Shown in pieces: positions 52,480 through 61,370 of a stretch of DNA of 64,000 nucleotides. The stretch comes from G965222335 sp965222335. GTDB lineage: Bacteria; Pseudomonadota; Gammaproteobacteria; Pseudomonadales; Halieaceae. Under the pieces are notes generated by a model. It made no database searches. It was not told where the DNA came from and worked only from the letters and a program-made list of their open reading frames with translations. Location of the stretch: contig OZ244944.1 in the NCBI GenBank assembly GCA_965222335.1, positions 868,001-932,000 of the forward strand. Direction: 5' to 3'. How positions within the stretch are numbered: the stretch's first letter is position 1; each line of letters starts with the position of its first letter. The translations under genes were made by a program, and so were the position numbers.

Positions 52480-54339
52480 TCAGTCAGGGGTGTACCAGAT
52501 AGCCGACGTATAGGCCCGCTGCTGGGCCACCAGATTCGCACCCGGTGGCACCGACCCGCGAAAACGCACGGCATCATAGAGCGGCCAGCGGGGCGTAGGA
52601 ATCTCGAAAACGCGCGCGTAGTAATATGCGGGGACGGCCGGATCGAAGTCAGGGTCACGCCACCAGCCCTGTAACGCAGGGCCGCCGATCTCGTTAGTAT
52701 AGGTGGCGCTCGCGTAATCGACAGAGTTACCTACTGGCACGACCAGGCCGCTCGCGTCCGCGTTGCGCTCGTCAGAAAGAAGCACGTCATACACCCGTTG
52801 GCGTCGCTGCCCACTGCGGTCTATCCAGCCCTTAACGATCTGCACCCGGTCGAGATTGGCACCATCCGGGTCGCGCAATGCACCCAGCAGGAAGCGTGGG
52901 GCACCGTTGCCGAGGCGCGGCGGCAGGCTAGCGCCCATGGGTACGCCTCTACCGTATCCAACCGCGGCAAGTTCGGCGCCCGCGTCATCCTCGACGAAGT
53001 CCCAACCGGCAAACAGCCGGACGGTGATTCGTGGGCCAGTGCTGGCGTACACTTCCCGCCGCTGTAACGCGTCGAACAGGGATTCTCGCGTGTTGTTCTG
53101 CGCCCAGACCGCAGTCAGACCGCTAGCCAACAGACGGTGATTGGCGTAGATCCCGTTCGAATCGGATGCAGACCGAGGCACCACCGTCTCAACTGCGCGA
53201 CCGACGTTCGGCTCGTCTTTGGAAAATTTTCCCCAGTAGTTATCTTCGTCCGCCGTAGCCAGCGCGGTGTGGGAGTCGGTACCGCCGACTACACCAAAGC
53301 GGAACGGGTTTACCCCCATACGCTGCTGCTCCTGCAGGCCGAGTGTAAGCGCACTACGCACATAGTCATACGGATACTCTGCGGCGGTCTTTCCTACTTC
53401 TGCGCTCATGGTGAGGTTCGTGTCCCAGCGCCCGAAGTCAGCAAACTGGTCCCGCGGCGACAGCAGGGGGTGCGTTTCACTGTCACCTTTAGTCTGGGTG
53501 ATCTCTACCAGGGGTTCCCAGCGAGCGCGGCTACGCGCCTCCTCCGGACTAGGTAATTGTCCATCGATTCCTTGCGGTCGAAACATGCGCCCGCCGCTGA
53601 GGTTCGAATTGTGGGGGATCGCGACAGCGCGGCCGCCGGTGCGGCTCTCGTAATCGGCAAGAAACTGCCACAAGTCCCTGGGCCGCTGGCTATCCCGTGA
53701 CGTGAAAGGCAGAACCTGGGTGGCCCTGTGCTGATCGTCTGCGAATAGTACATTGCGGTGCAAGTTGTCCATCCCCTCCATGCCCGTCCATTCGTAGGCA
53801 ATGAACGTGGTGAACTCTCCCGGTGAATAATAGGCGTCTGCCGCTGCGGCGTACTCTCGCCATACGCGCGCCATGAATTCAGGTCCCGCGAAAACACGGT
53901 CGCCCACTATTTCCGGCCCCTTTGCCCACAGCAGCATAAGCCTGGAAACATCTTTGTTCTCGAGGGCCTCGCGCCACTGGCCGGTGCGCTCGAAACCGAC
54001 CAGTTCCAGCGCATTGCCGAGGATACCCGGGATCAATCCGAGAAACTCACCATGGTCTGTGACCGCAAGAAAATCCAGGGGGCGGCTAAGTTGAGCGCTT
54101 TGCCCGGAATTACCCTTTACGGACTCCCCGCGCGCAAAGCGATACGCAGCAGCAGGATTCAGTTGCGAATTGCCGAAAATATTGGCATCAATGGAATAAC
54201 TCGTGTGAAGGTGTGTATCGCCCCAGAACACCCTCGTGGGATAGCTTTCCACGGGCGGCAAACCATCGACGTCCGCCGTGACCGAGAACGCGGCGAATAC
54301 GAAAACAATCAGGCTTGACACAAACCTTGTCGCGCACAT
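52480..54339 (-). CDS. Exported DUF3604 protein (PHP-like)
   Basis: A 619-residue protein with a signal peptide (to about residue 22). The mature N-terminus has FWGDTHLHTSYSIDANIFG and LDFLAVTDHGEFLG, metal-binding His/Asp patterns of the PHP superfamily, and FGVVGGTDSHTALATADEDNYWGK later; these are DUF3604 landmarks. EVYASTGPRITVRLFAGWDF is another. Catalysis is unproven; a metal-dependent esterase or phosphoesterase in the periplasm is likely by fold. It stands alone between the flavoprotein operon (same strand) and a divergent phosphotransferase. Confidence 0.88.
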   Translation of the reverse strand: MCATRFVSSLIVFVFAAFSVTADVDGLPPVESYPTRVFWGDTHLHTSYSIDANIFGNSQLNPAAAYRFARGESVKGNSGQSAQLSRPLDFLAVTDHGEFLGLIPGILGNALELVGFERTGQWREALENKDVSRLMLLWAKGPEIVGDRVFAGPEFMARVWREYAAAADAYYSPGEFTTFIAYEWTGMEGMDNLHRNVLFADDQHRATQVLPFTSRDSQRPRDLWQFLADYESRTGGRAVAIPHNSNLSGGRMFRPQGIDGQLPSPEEARSRARWEPLVEITQTKGDSETHPLLSPRDQFADFGRWDTNLTMSAEVGKTAAEYPYDYVRSALTLGLQEQQRMGVNPFRFGVVGGTDSHTALATADEDNYWGKFSKDEPNVGRAVETVVPRSASDSNGIYANHRLLASGLTAVWAQNNTRESLFDALQRREVYASTGPRITVRLFAGWDFVEDDAGAELAAVGYGRGVPMGASLPPRLGNGAPRFLLGALRDPDGANLDRVQIVKGWIDRSGQRRQRVYDVLLSDERNADASGLVVPVGNSVDYASATYTNEIGGPALQGWWRDPDFDPAVPAYYYARVFEIPTPRWPLYDAVRFRGSVPPGANLVAQQRAYTSAIWYTPD

Positions 54340-54473
54340 AGGGGACCACTCTTCTGAGGTTCATCAGTACTTCACTTTAGCCGTGACACAAGCGGGCAGC
54401 CAGCGCGGTACGCAAGGTGGCGCAAAATCTTTCGGGAGCGTAATCTCAAACTGGACAAAGGAGGGCCGAAAAG

Positions 54474-55571
54474 TTGACTGACAGAACGATTGACGCGGCC
54501 GTTGATACGGTCGGTCACCGTGATACCCGCAAGGTCAGCGCTGCCTTTAAGAGCTGGCTGAACTCGCGCTGGTCCGGCGCCGAGCTGGTTCATTTAGGCA
54601 CGCCGTCTGGTAGTGGCGCGTCCAGTGAGCTGTTCTTTGTTGATATCAATGGCCTCCCGGACGCGCCTGGCACGATGCGTGCTGTACTGCGCCTGTCTTC
54701 AGACTGGCCGGTCTATCCAACGGTAGATCTGGAAAACCAGGCCAGGTGCATGACAATCGCCCGCAGAGCAGGACTACCGGTTCCCCGTGTGCTAGCGGTT
54801 GAGACAGAGGGGCTTCTCGATGTCCCCGCACCCTTTCTGCTAATGGAAAGGCTCTGGGGTAGCCCCGCGCCCGACTTTCCTTCCTATGTGATTGAGGGGT
54901 GGATGCACGATCTGCCGGCGTCAAAGCAGGAACTCATATGGCACAACGGCATCAAGACAATTGCAGCGCTGCACTCGGCCAATATTTCCGCGGAGGAAGG
55001 CGTACAGTGCCGTCTACCGGTTGGTGGCGATACGTCACTGCAGCGAATGCTCAATTACTGGACGCTTTTTCTTGATCATGCGGGCAGTTGTGGAGCGACC
55101 GACACCTTGTCGGAGTCAGTTGCCTGGTTGCATGCGAATGCCCCTGAAGGATGCCCGGACGAGGGATTGGTCTGGGGGGATGCCAGTCTCCGCAATATGC
55201 TATTCAAAGACACTGATATCTGCGCCCTGCTGGACTTTGAATTCGCGCACTGTGGCGTGCTGGCATTTGATGTCGCATTCTACGCGCTCATGGACCACAT
55301 CATGGCAACAGGCTTCGCGAATGGTGCGAAACGACTTGCCGGATTTCCGGGCATTGGCCAAACATTGGACTACTACGAGGACTGCACAGGCAGAAACGTC
55401 GGCAATCGCGAATACTGGCTGCGCACTGCGCTGACCTATTCAGCACTGTCGACCACCCGCGTATACCAGCGGTTATCGTCGCAGGGCAGGATCAAGCCCG
55501 GGGACGTGGCGAGCAACCCGCCTTTGGAAATGCTGAGAAACGTACTCGCAGGTGGCACGCTGCCAGACTAG
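54474..55571 (+). CDS. APH-like phosphotransferase (3 of 3), TTG start
   Basis: A 365-residue APH-superfamily kinase: hinge at FLLMERLWGSPAPD, catalytic loop LVWGDASLRNMLF with WGD, and metal Asp in ALLDFEFAHCG. It belongs to the same broad group as the genes at 37781 and 40198 but is not a recent duplicate of them. The start is TTG at 54474, decided by the strong AAGGAGG at 54458-54464, nine bases upstream. It should phosphorylate a small-molecule hydroxyl. It is divergent from the DUF3604 gene. Confidence 0.87.
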   Translation: MTDRTIDAAVDTVGHRDTRKVSAAFKSWLNSRWSGAELVHLGTPSGSGASSELFFVDINGLPDAPGTMRAVLRLSSDWPVYPTVDLENQARCMTIARRAGLPVPRVLAVETEGLLDVPAPFLLMERLWGSPAPDFPSYVIEGWMHDLPASKQELIWHNGIKTIAALHSANISAEEGVQCRLPVGGDTSLQRMLNYWTLFLDHAGSCGATDTLSESVAWLHANAPEGCPDEGLVWGDASLRNMLFKDTDICALLDFEFAHCGVLAFDVAFYALMDHIMATGFANGAKRLAGFPGIGQTLDYYEDCTGRNVGNREYWLRTALTYSALSTTRVYQRLSSQGRIKPGDVASNPPLEMLRNVLAGGTLPD

Positions 55572-55628
55572 CCGCAAATGCCACGCGAGGCGCTCAACCA
55601 TTCGCCTGCAGTTTTTGGCGCTTGCAGG

Positions 55629-56549
55629 TCAACGCGTTGTCTCAACGACAAACCGTTCCCGCGGCAAATGCACATGCACAACGCCCACCTCCGCGGCCTC
55701 CCTGCGCAGGATAAACCGCTCTGGCAGGCTCGCCACCAGCGTACCTTCTACTGGATCCTGCGCGTAGTCTGAAGGCGCGATCAACACCTTCTGACCGAGC
55801 AGCGCATCCTCGCCTGCATCGTCCGGCAGGGGCCGCGGCTCCGTGGCACGTGCGGCATCCAGCGCCTGCTGCCCAGAGAGATTAGCGCGCTTGCCGTCAT
55901 CGAAGGCATTCATCCTTGCGAGCCATGCCTGCACCCGCGGGTGCGCCGACAACAGGTCCTGCTTGCCAACCACCACAGCGAACCATAGGCCATGCCAGGC
56001 GCTGAAGTCTGCCACTGTGGGGGAGCTACCAGAGAGAAAGTCATCTGTAAGCTGCGACTCGAGGTCATCGAGATACGTGCGCAACACTGAAGCCGGATCC
56101 TTTACCTGCACGCGAGGCTCGGTCATACGCTTGGCCATTCCCGCCCGGTCCCGCAGCAATCTAACCAGGGTGAGTGGGCCGTCATCCTTCAGCACGCGGC
56201 GCAACAGGGGCCAGCCCGCCGCCTGCCGGACGCAGGCAAAAAACACCTCCAGCTCGGCGCGTTCGGCCAGCTCGCGCTGCGCCGGCTCGACATTGGCCAG
56301 CGACAAGGCGGGCCTGGCTGCCAATTGCGCAACCTCCTCGGCGATCAGGCGGGAATCGCAGAATATGTCCGCTCCCACCTGGGCCACGGGCACCCGGCGG
56401 TACCCGCCTGCCAGGGCATCCACCAGCGGCCTGGGTGGCATCGGTGATGTCAGCACGGACTGCCAGGGCATGCCGCAATACCCCAGCAAGGCGCGAATCT
56501 TCGCGGAGAAGGGAGATATCTCGTAGTGGTGGAGGATAAAATCGGTCAT
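55629..56549 (-). CDS. Glutathione S-transferase-like protein with extended C-terminus
   Basis: A 306-residue protein. The N-terminal thioredoxin-like domain has LHHYEISPFSAKIRALLGYCGMPW (Ser13/Ser16 region), GGYRRVPVAQVGADIFCDSRLIAEEV with the glutathione-binding Asp-Ser, and a helical C-terminal domain with SSPTVADFSAWHGLW. About 80 further residues after the GST fold (from about 220) form a beta-rich tail (VLIAPSDYAQDPVEGTLVAS and FILRREAAEVGVVHVHLPRE). That tail is an unusual extension for this family. It is convergent with the third phosphotransferase. Confidence 0.85.
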   Translation of the reverse strand: MTDFILHHYEISPFSAKIRALLGYCGMPWQSVLTSPMPPRPLVDALAGGYRRVPVAQVGADIFCDSRLIAEEVAQLAARPALSLANVEPAQRELAERAELEVFFACVRQAAGWPLLRRVLKDDGPLTLVRLLRDRAGMAKRMTEPRVQVKDPASVLRTYLDDLESQLTDDFLSGSSPTVADFSAWHGLWFAVVVGKQDLLSAHPRVQAWLARMNAFDDGKRANLSGQQALDAARATEPRPLPDDAGEDALLGQKVLIAPSDYAQDPVEGTLVASLPERFILRREAAEVGVVHVHLPRERFVVETTR

Positions 56550-56620
56550 GGGTGGCTCCTTCTACATCGGATCCCTGGGCGTCTTGATTTGTTGTGCATC
56601 CACGCTGACTTCCTCGCAGC

Positions 56621-56676
56621 TCAAAAAGGGGTCAGATCCCTTATTCTCCTGAATAAGGGATCTGACCCCTTTTTGA
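56621..56676. repeat. GGGGTCAGATCCC inverted-repeat element 1
   Basis: A perfect 26-bp inverted repeat (56621-56646 and 56651-56676) around a four-base centre TCCT. Each arm contains GGGGTCAGATCCC flanked by A/T-rich ends. It is one of three such elements in the window. The right arm runs into the 3' end of the amidohydrolase gene and encodes its last residues and stop codon. Confidence 0.8.
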
Positions 56677-58377
56677 GGACCGCATGTTGCGGTAGATCGA
56701 TTTGCCTGCCTTGATCGTCTCCAGCACCTCGATCTCGGCAAGCTGTTCCGGCGGTACCTCGAGCGGGTTGTGCGAGAGAATCACGAAGTCCGCCAGCTTG
56801 CCGGCCTCGATGCTGCCCTTACTTTCCTCTTCGAAATGTTGCCAGGCGGGCCACAGGGTCATTGCCTTCAAAGCAGTTGCAACCGGCACGCGGTGCTCCG
56901 GGCCCAACACGCGGCCACTGCGAGTAACGCGTGTTACCGTGGCGGACAGCACGCGCATGGAATTCGGCAATGCGACCGGCGCATCGTGGTGAGTACCGAA
57001 CATCATGTCTCGCGCCAGTACCCAGCCGGTTGGGGAAATATTCTCAGCCCGCTCGGGACCGAGCACCGACGACCGGTGCCAGTCGCCCCAGTAGAATGTG
57101 TGCATCGGAAACAGTGACGGAAAGATTTCCAGTTCCTTGAGCCGCTGCACCTGATTCTCGCGCAGGACCTGGCCATGGATGAGCACCGGGCGGACTTCAG
57201 CCTCGGGGTATTTCTCTCGCGCCAGGCTCACCGCCTTGATAAGCCGGTCACTGGCGGCGTCTCCGTTGGCATGCACGAGAATCTGCCAGCTATTGGCGAA
57301 GGCTTTCTCCACCGCACTCACGGTCGTTGCCTCATCAATCGCAGCGTAACCGCGATAATCCGCCGGCTGCCCCTCGGGCGGCACGAAATAGGGTTCTTTC
57401 AGCCACGCCGTCTTACCCTGGGGCGAGCCGTCAATGGTGAGCTTGGCGCCGCCCACCCTGAAGCCCTCTTCGTAGGTCGAAGTGGGATTGATCTCCTTCA
57501 CGGTCAGGATATCCGGGTAGGACACGATATCGATGGGCAGCTCGCCCCGGGCGGCCACACGCTCCATCGCCGCAATCCCGTCGTCGGAGGCCCGGCCATC
57601 CTGGCCGGTGGTGTAGCCAAAGGATGCCAGCAATCGGGCGCCCTCTTCGACAAAGGTGTCGTTAATCCTGTCGTCAAACTTCGCCGCGAGGGCACCGATC
57701 AGCCTGAAAAACGCATACTCTTCCGCCACGCCATTGGGTTCCCGTGACCCCGCTTCCCGTCGAAAGATACCGCCATCCGGGTCCTCGGTTGCCGCGGTGA
57801 CACCGGCGAGTGCCAGCGCCCTGCTGTTGGCGACTCCAAGATGGCCGGACTGATGGATAATCAGGATCGGTAGCTCGGTAGAAATCTGGTCCAGGTCTGC
57901 GCGGGTGGGATGGCGCTGCTCCGCCAGCTGCGAGTCATCGTAGCCAAAGCCCACGATCCAGCCCAGTTCGCGCAGCGGGTTGTCCTCCACATCTACCCAC
58001 GCTGCCAGCTGTGCCTGCAGGGACGGGATGTCGCGGCCATTGCCATCCGGCGGTGGCAGCAGGTTAGCCGACAAGGCCTGCAAGCCGATCAGGTGGGCAT
58101 GGCCGTGGGAGTCCACGAAGCCAGGCAACAGGGTTTTACCGCCCAGGTCGACCATCCGTGTCCCTTTACCCGCGACTTCGCTGACCTCGGCTTGCGCGCC
58201 CACTGCCAGGATCCGTCCCTTGCTGACCGCCACCGCCTGCGCGCTGGGCTGGCTGTCATTCATAGTGAGCACAGTGCCGTTGTGGTAAATCACATCGGCG
58301 GTCTCCGCCGCCGCGGCACTCAGGGCGAACAGCGCGCTGGCGGCCAGAGCCAGGCAAAAGGTAGTGAATCTGTACAT
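56641..58377 (-). CDS. Exported YtcJ-like amidohydrolase (Amidohydro_3)
   Basis: A 578-residue protein with a signal peptide (MYRFTTFCLALAASALFALSAAAA). DVIYHNGTVLTM then LLPGFVDSHGHAHLIG gives the first metal-binding His pair. VHANGDAASDRLIKAV and VRPVLIHGQVL supply further metal and catalytic residues, and LADFVILSHNPLEVPPEQL is the usual C-terminus of this family. It hydrolyses an amide or ring C-N bond in the periplasm. The last ten residues (KRGQIPYSGE) are encoded by repeat element 1, so the normal C-terminus has been replaced or extended. Confidence 0.92.
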   Translation of the reverse strand: MYRFTTFCLALAASALFALSAAAAETADVIYHNGTVLTMNDSQPSAQAVAVSKGRILAVGAQAEVSEVAGKGTRMVDLGGKTLLPGFVDSHGHAHLIGLQALSANLLPPPDGNGRDIPSLQAQLAAWVDVEDNPLRELGWIVGFGYDDSQLAEQRHPTRADLDQISTELPILIIHQSGHLGVANSRALALAGVTAATEDPDGGIFRREAGSREPNGVAEEYAFFRLIGALAAKFDDRINDTFVEEGARLLASFGYTTGQDGRASDDGIAAMERVAARGELPIDIVSYPDILTVKEINPTSTYEEGFRVGGAKLTIDGSPQGKTAWLKEPYFVPPEGQPADYRGYAAIDEATTVSAVEKAFANSWQILVHANGDAASDRLIKAVSLAREKYPEAEVRPVLIHGQVLRENQVQRLKELEIFPSLFPMHTFYWGDWHRSSVLGPERAENISPTGWVLARDMMFGTHHDAPVALPNSMRVLSATVTRVTRSGRVLGPEHRVPVATALKAMTLWPAWQHFEEESKGSIEAGKLADFVILSHNPLEVPPEQLAEIEVLETIKAGKSIYRNMRSSKRGQIPYSGE

Positions 58378-58490
58378 AATAAAGCGGACCCCGTGAGACG
58401 TTTTCTGTCGATTCTAGACGGAATCGCCGCGGCTTGCTTTAAACCCGGGTCACCCGAGCCCCGAGGGGCCAGCTTGTCGAACCGGGGCCG

Positions 58491-59003
58491 TTAGCGACTG
58501 GCGCCATCGGGATCGACCGGGGTGCAGCGGAACACGGGAATATCCCGATCTGTGCGGGCCTGGTATTCGTCGAAGTCAGGGTACAGGGACAGGAGGTGCG
58601 GCCACAGCTCGGCTTTCTCGTCGGGGCGCAGCTGGCGCGCCTCATAGTCACGTTCCTCACCGTTCACCATGACCTGGATCCCCGGATGGGCCTTCACGTT
58701 GTAATACCAGGCCGGGTTCCTGGGCATCCCGCCCTGGGAAGCGACCAGCAGTTTATCTTCGCCGAGAGGCAGGTGAATCAGCGCAATACGGCGCACCTTG
58801 CCCGACCTGGCGCCGTAAGTGGTAACCACACAAACGGGGTAACCACCCGGGAAAGTATTCATGAAGCGGCCCTTGCTGGCACGGAAGCCCGCCACCTGTA
58901 TCCGCGTTGCCAACTTCATGACGAAGCGCACCAGCGGAATCTGCTTTTCCGGAATGGGGCTTACATCCTCACGACGGGTAGTCACATAGTCGTATTCCTT
59001 CAC
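58491..59003 (-). CDS. Ddn-type nitroreductase / F420H2-quinone reductase family protein
   Basis: A 170-residue protein. TFPGGYPVCVVTTYGARSGKVRRIALIHLPLGEDKLLVASQGG and MPRNPAWYYNVKAHPGIQVMVNGEE are the signature of the deazaflavin-dependent nitroreductase (Ddn) split-barrel family, best known in mycobacteria, where members use F420. The GTG start at 59003 has GGGAG seven bases upstream; a TTG at 59063 is a weaker option. Whether this host makes F420 is not shown here. It is 46 bases upstream of the diguanylate cyclase stop on the same strand. Confidence 0.88.
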   Translation of the reverse strand: MKEYDYVTTRREDVSPIPEKQIPLVRFVMKLATRIQVAGFRASKGRFMNTFPGGYPVCVVTTYGARSGKVRRIALIHLPLGEDKLLVASQGGMPRNPAWYYNVKAHPGIQVMVNGEERDYEARQLRPDEKAELWPHLLSLYPDFDEYQARTDRDIPVFRCTPVDPDGASR

Positions 59004-59049
59004 CAGCTTTCTCCCTTTTCCTGACCTCGTCGAAGTGACAATCGCTCTA

Positions 59050-60207
59050 TCAGACTGAAGCAACCAGCTCTCCCATCGTCACGCCGTCTCTGCCGCCGCG
59101 CTTGGTTGCATAGAGTGCATCGTCGGCAATCTTGAACGCTGATTCCAGTGTACTGTTGTTGGGCAGGACGCACACCAGACCAATACTGACGGTTACAGAA
59201 ACTTCACCGAGTTCAGACTCAAGCGCTTGCTCAGCGACATGCTGAACCAGACGATCGGCGATTTTCTGGGCGACCCCTTCTTCGCGATTAAACAACAAGG
59301 CGGCAAATTCTTCACCGCCCACGCGGCCGACAATATCTTCCTTGCGCATGTTCCTGGAAACCAGTGATGCCACCGACTTGATAGCTTCGTCGCCAAACGC
59401 GTGACCAAAGCGGTCGTTTATCGACTTGAAGTTATCAATATCAATCATCATGACCGCCATCGGCACATCCGGGTGGAGCTCCCAAAGCCGCTCAGCCAGT
59501 TCAAAGAAGTGATTGCGGTTTGACAGCTGGGTAAGGCCATCGCGCTGCGATTTCAGGGTCAGCTTGCGTTCAAGCTGTAAAAAACTGAGCCACGGCAACA
59601 GCATTGCTGCCAGGGTGGTCAGCAGGATATGGCTCAGCAGCACAAGGATCATCGCAAGTGGCATGACATCAAAGACGTTTTGCTGCCAGTGATAACCGTA
59701 CAGGCTCCCCTGGAACAGCATCACTACGGCGTGCAGACTGAAGACCCCGCGTAATACCGCGCTGTAAAGCGGGTCATGGGGAATACTGCTACGCATCAAT
59801 AGCGCACACCAGAAGAAAAAGAATGCCATCACGAACGAGGTCAACAGGCCATTGAGTGCTACATTAGTGTGAGTCAGCAGCAGTAGGCAGACGACCACGA
59901 GAAACAGCCCCGCCAACTGCCGCTTTCGCGGAGCTGAGAGTTCGACCCTGGCAAACTCCACCAACCCGAGTGCCACCATAAAGGGGGCCAGCACCAGAAA
60001 TATGTTGGCGAGAAAATGGGTCACCAGTGTTGGCCAGTCCAATATTCGCATCGCGGACATCGAGCCGCCCAATACGAAACTGAGGCAGGACAGCCCCCAG
60101 AGGCGGAAACAGCGCTCACGGGCCCGGCGACGATGCAGGACCAGCAGAAAGAAGCCGATAATCAGGTTGATCAGCAGGCTTACAGTCAACACTGTAGGTA
60201 GATGCAT
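59050..60207 (-). CDS. Membrane-bound diguanylate cyclase with I-site
   Basis: A 385-residue protein. Seven or so hydrophobic helices fill residues 1-200, then a GGDEF domain (SQRDGLTQLSNRNHF, IDIDNFKSINDRFGHAFGDEAI). The active site is GGEEF, and RKED lies five residues before it, matching an RxxD inhibitory site, so product feedback is expected. It makes c-di-GMP from two GTP in response to a membrane signal. AAGGAG precedes the start at 60207. Confidence 0.93.
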   Translation of the reverse strand: MHLPTVLTVSLLINLIIGFFLLVLHRRRARERCFRLWGLSCLSFVLGGSMSAMRILDWPTLVTHFLANIFLVLAPFMVALGLVEFARVELSAPRKRQLAGLFLVVVCLLLLTHTNVALNGLLTSFVMAFFFFWCALLMRSSIPHDPLYSAVLRGVFSLHAVVMLFQGSLYGYHWQQNVFDVMPLAMILVLLSHILLTTLAAMLLPWLSFLQLERKLTLKSQRDGLTQLSNRNHFFELAERLWELHPDVPMAVMMIDIDNFKSINDRFGHAFGDEAIKSVASLVSRNMRKEDIVGRVGGEEFAALLFNREEGVAQKIADRLVQHVAEQALESELGEVSVTVSIGLVCVLPNNSTLESAFKIADDALYATKRGGRDGVTMGELVASV

Positions 60208-60413
60208 GGTGCTCCTTGAAATATCGCAGAGACGCCGCCGGGGTTTGCTGGCGGTCACTACCGGGGCATTCCTGGCGTTGGCCGCTAATCCTATCACGCG
60301 GGAACGGACAGCTTAATCGCCAGTGAAGTCATACCCGCCACCGCACTGAGCTGCTATTCTCGCGCCCCATACTTTTCTGACTTGTTTCAAAAGCCGCCCG
60401 GAGTGCCACCATT

Positions 60414-61049
60414 ATGAAACGTCTCGCCGCCGCCATCTGTCTGCTCACCGCCCCCGCCCTGGCCCAGGCTGACCTGCTCGCATTGAAAGTGGGCGCCGCC
60501 GCCTGGATGCCGGATGGCAGCGCGCCCGGCTTCAATGCCGGAGAGGAACAGCAGCTCTCGCTGAAGACCGCCTTTGAACACCCGATACCCATCATTCCCA
60601 ACATCAAGCTGCGTTACTGGGACTATGCCGAGAAAGACGGCGACAGGCCCCTGGAACTGACCACTACCGACGCCATCCTGTACTACGAGATTCTCGACAA
60701 CCCCGCCGTAGACCTCGATCTTGGTGTCAGCGCCACCTATTTCCAGGACGGGCGGACACCTGGGAACCGGGGTTTTGAAGATTGGTTACCCCAGGCCTAC
60801 GGCGCGGCGCGCGTGCCCCTGCCGGGAACCGGCTTTGGCGCCTACGGGGAGGCGACTGCAACCAACTGGGACGGCAGCAGCGCCTACGACCTCGAGGCCG
60901 GATTGGACTATAAACTCGACATGCCGGTACTGGACCTCTCATTGCGTCTGGGCTATCGCCAGGTGGAGAACGATTTCGATGACTTCGACGACTACAGCGG
61001 CACGATGGAGTTCACGGGCTGGTCGCTCGGCGTGCTGCTGGATATCTGA
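60414..61049 (+). CDS. TIGR04219-type outer-membrane beta-barrel protein
   Basis: A 211-residue protein with signal peptide MKRLAAAICLLTAPALAQA. The mature part DLLALKVGAAAWMPDGSA and PNIKLRYWDYAEK with alternating strands, ending FTGWSLGVLLDI, fits the small OMP family TIGR04219. Function is unknown. It is divergent from the cyclase gene across 206 bases. A repeat element starts nine bases after its stop. Confidence 0.88.
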   Translation: MKRLAAAICLLTAPALAQADLLALKVGAAAWMPDGSAPGFNAGEEQQLSLKTAFEHPIPIIPNIKLRYWDYAEKDGDRPLELTTTDAILYYEILDNPAVDLDLGVSATYFQDGRTPGNRGFEDWLPQAYGAARVPLPGTGFGAYGEATATNWDGSSAYDLEAGLDYKLDMPVLDLSLRLGYRQVENDFDDFDDYSGTMEFTGWSLGVLLDI

Positions 61050-61370
61050 CGCCCCCGAAAAAAGGGGTCAGATCCCTTTTCCGCTTTTCCAGGTGAGCGC
61101 AATCCATGAATGCACGAGAAAAGGAGAAAAGGGGTCTGACCCCATTTTTTTCCATAGCAATGACATGCGCTAAACCCCTGAAATCACGCAATTTAATTAC
61201 TGTAAAACCCGACGCGTGAATATTTACTTTCGCACTAATGGCTATCTTGGTCCAAGCTAAACTCGGAAGTTTATCGCCCGGGCAGCAGAGTCTGACCGTT
61301 GGCAGCAGTTGCGGTAACACTGTGCAAGCCCCGGCAAGGAAAGCCCAACAGCAATAAAAAGGAGCTCCCG
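61050..61370. other. Intergenic region of 321 bases
   Basis: This is the longest gap without a gene. It holds GGGGTCAGATCCC element 2 (61058-61150). The remaining 220 bases are A/T-rich in the middle (AATTTAATTACTG, GAATATTTAC) and end with AAAAGGAG just before the TonB receptor start. Promoters for the receptor are likely in the A/T-rich part, but I see no clear -35/-10 pair or operator, and no conserved small frame. Confidence 0.6.
61058..61150. repeat. GGGGTCAGATCCC inverted-repeat element 2
   Basis: Outer arms AAAAAAGGGGTCAGATCCC (from 61058) and GGGGTCTGACCCCATTTTTT (to 61150) are inverted with a few mismatches. They enclose about 45 bases that include CCAGGTGAGCGCA. That inner motif reappears, inverted, in element 3. 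The element starts nine bases after the stop of the TIGR04219-type gene. Confidence 0.7.
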
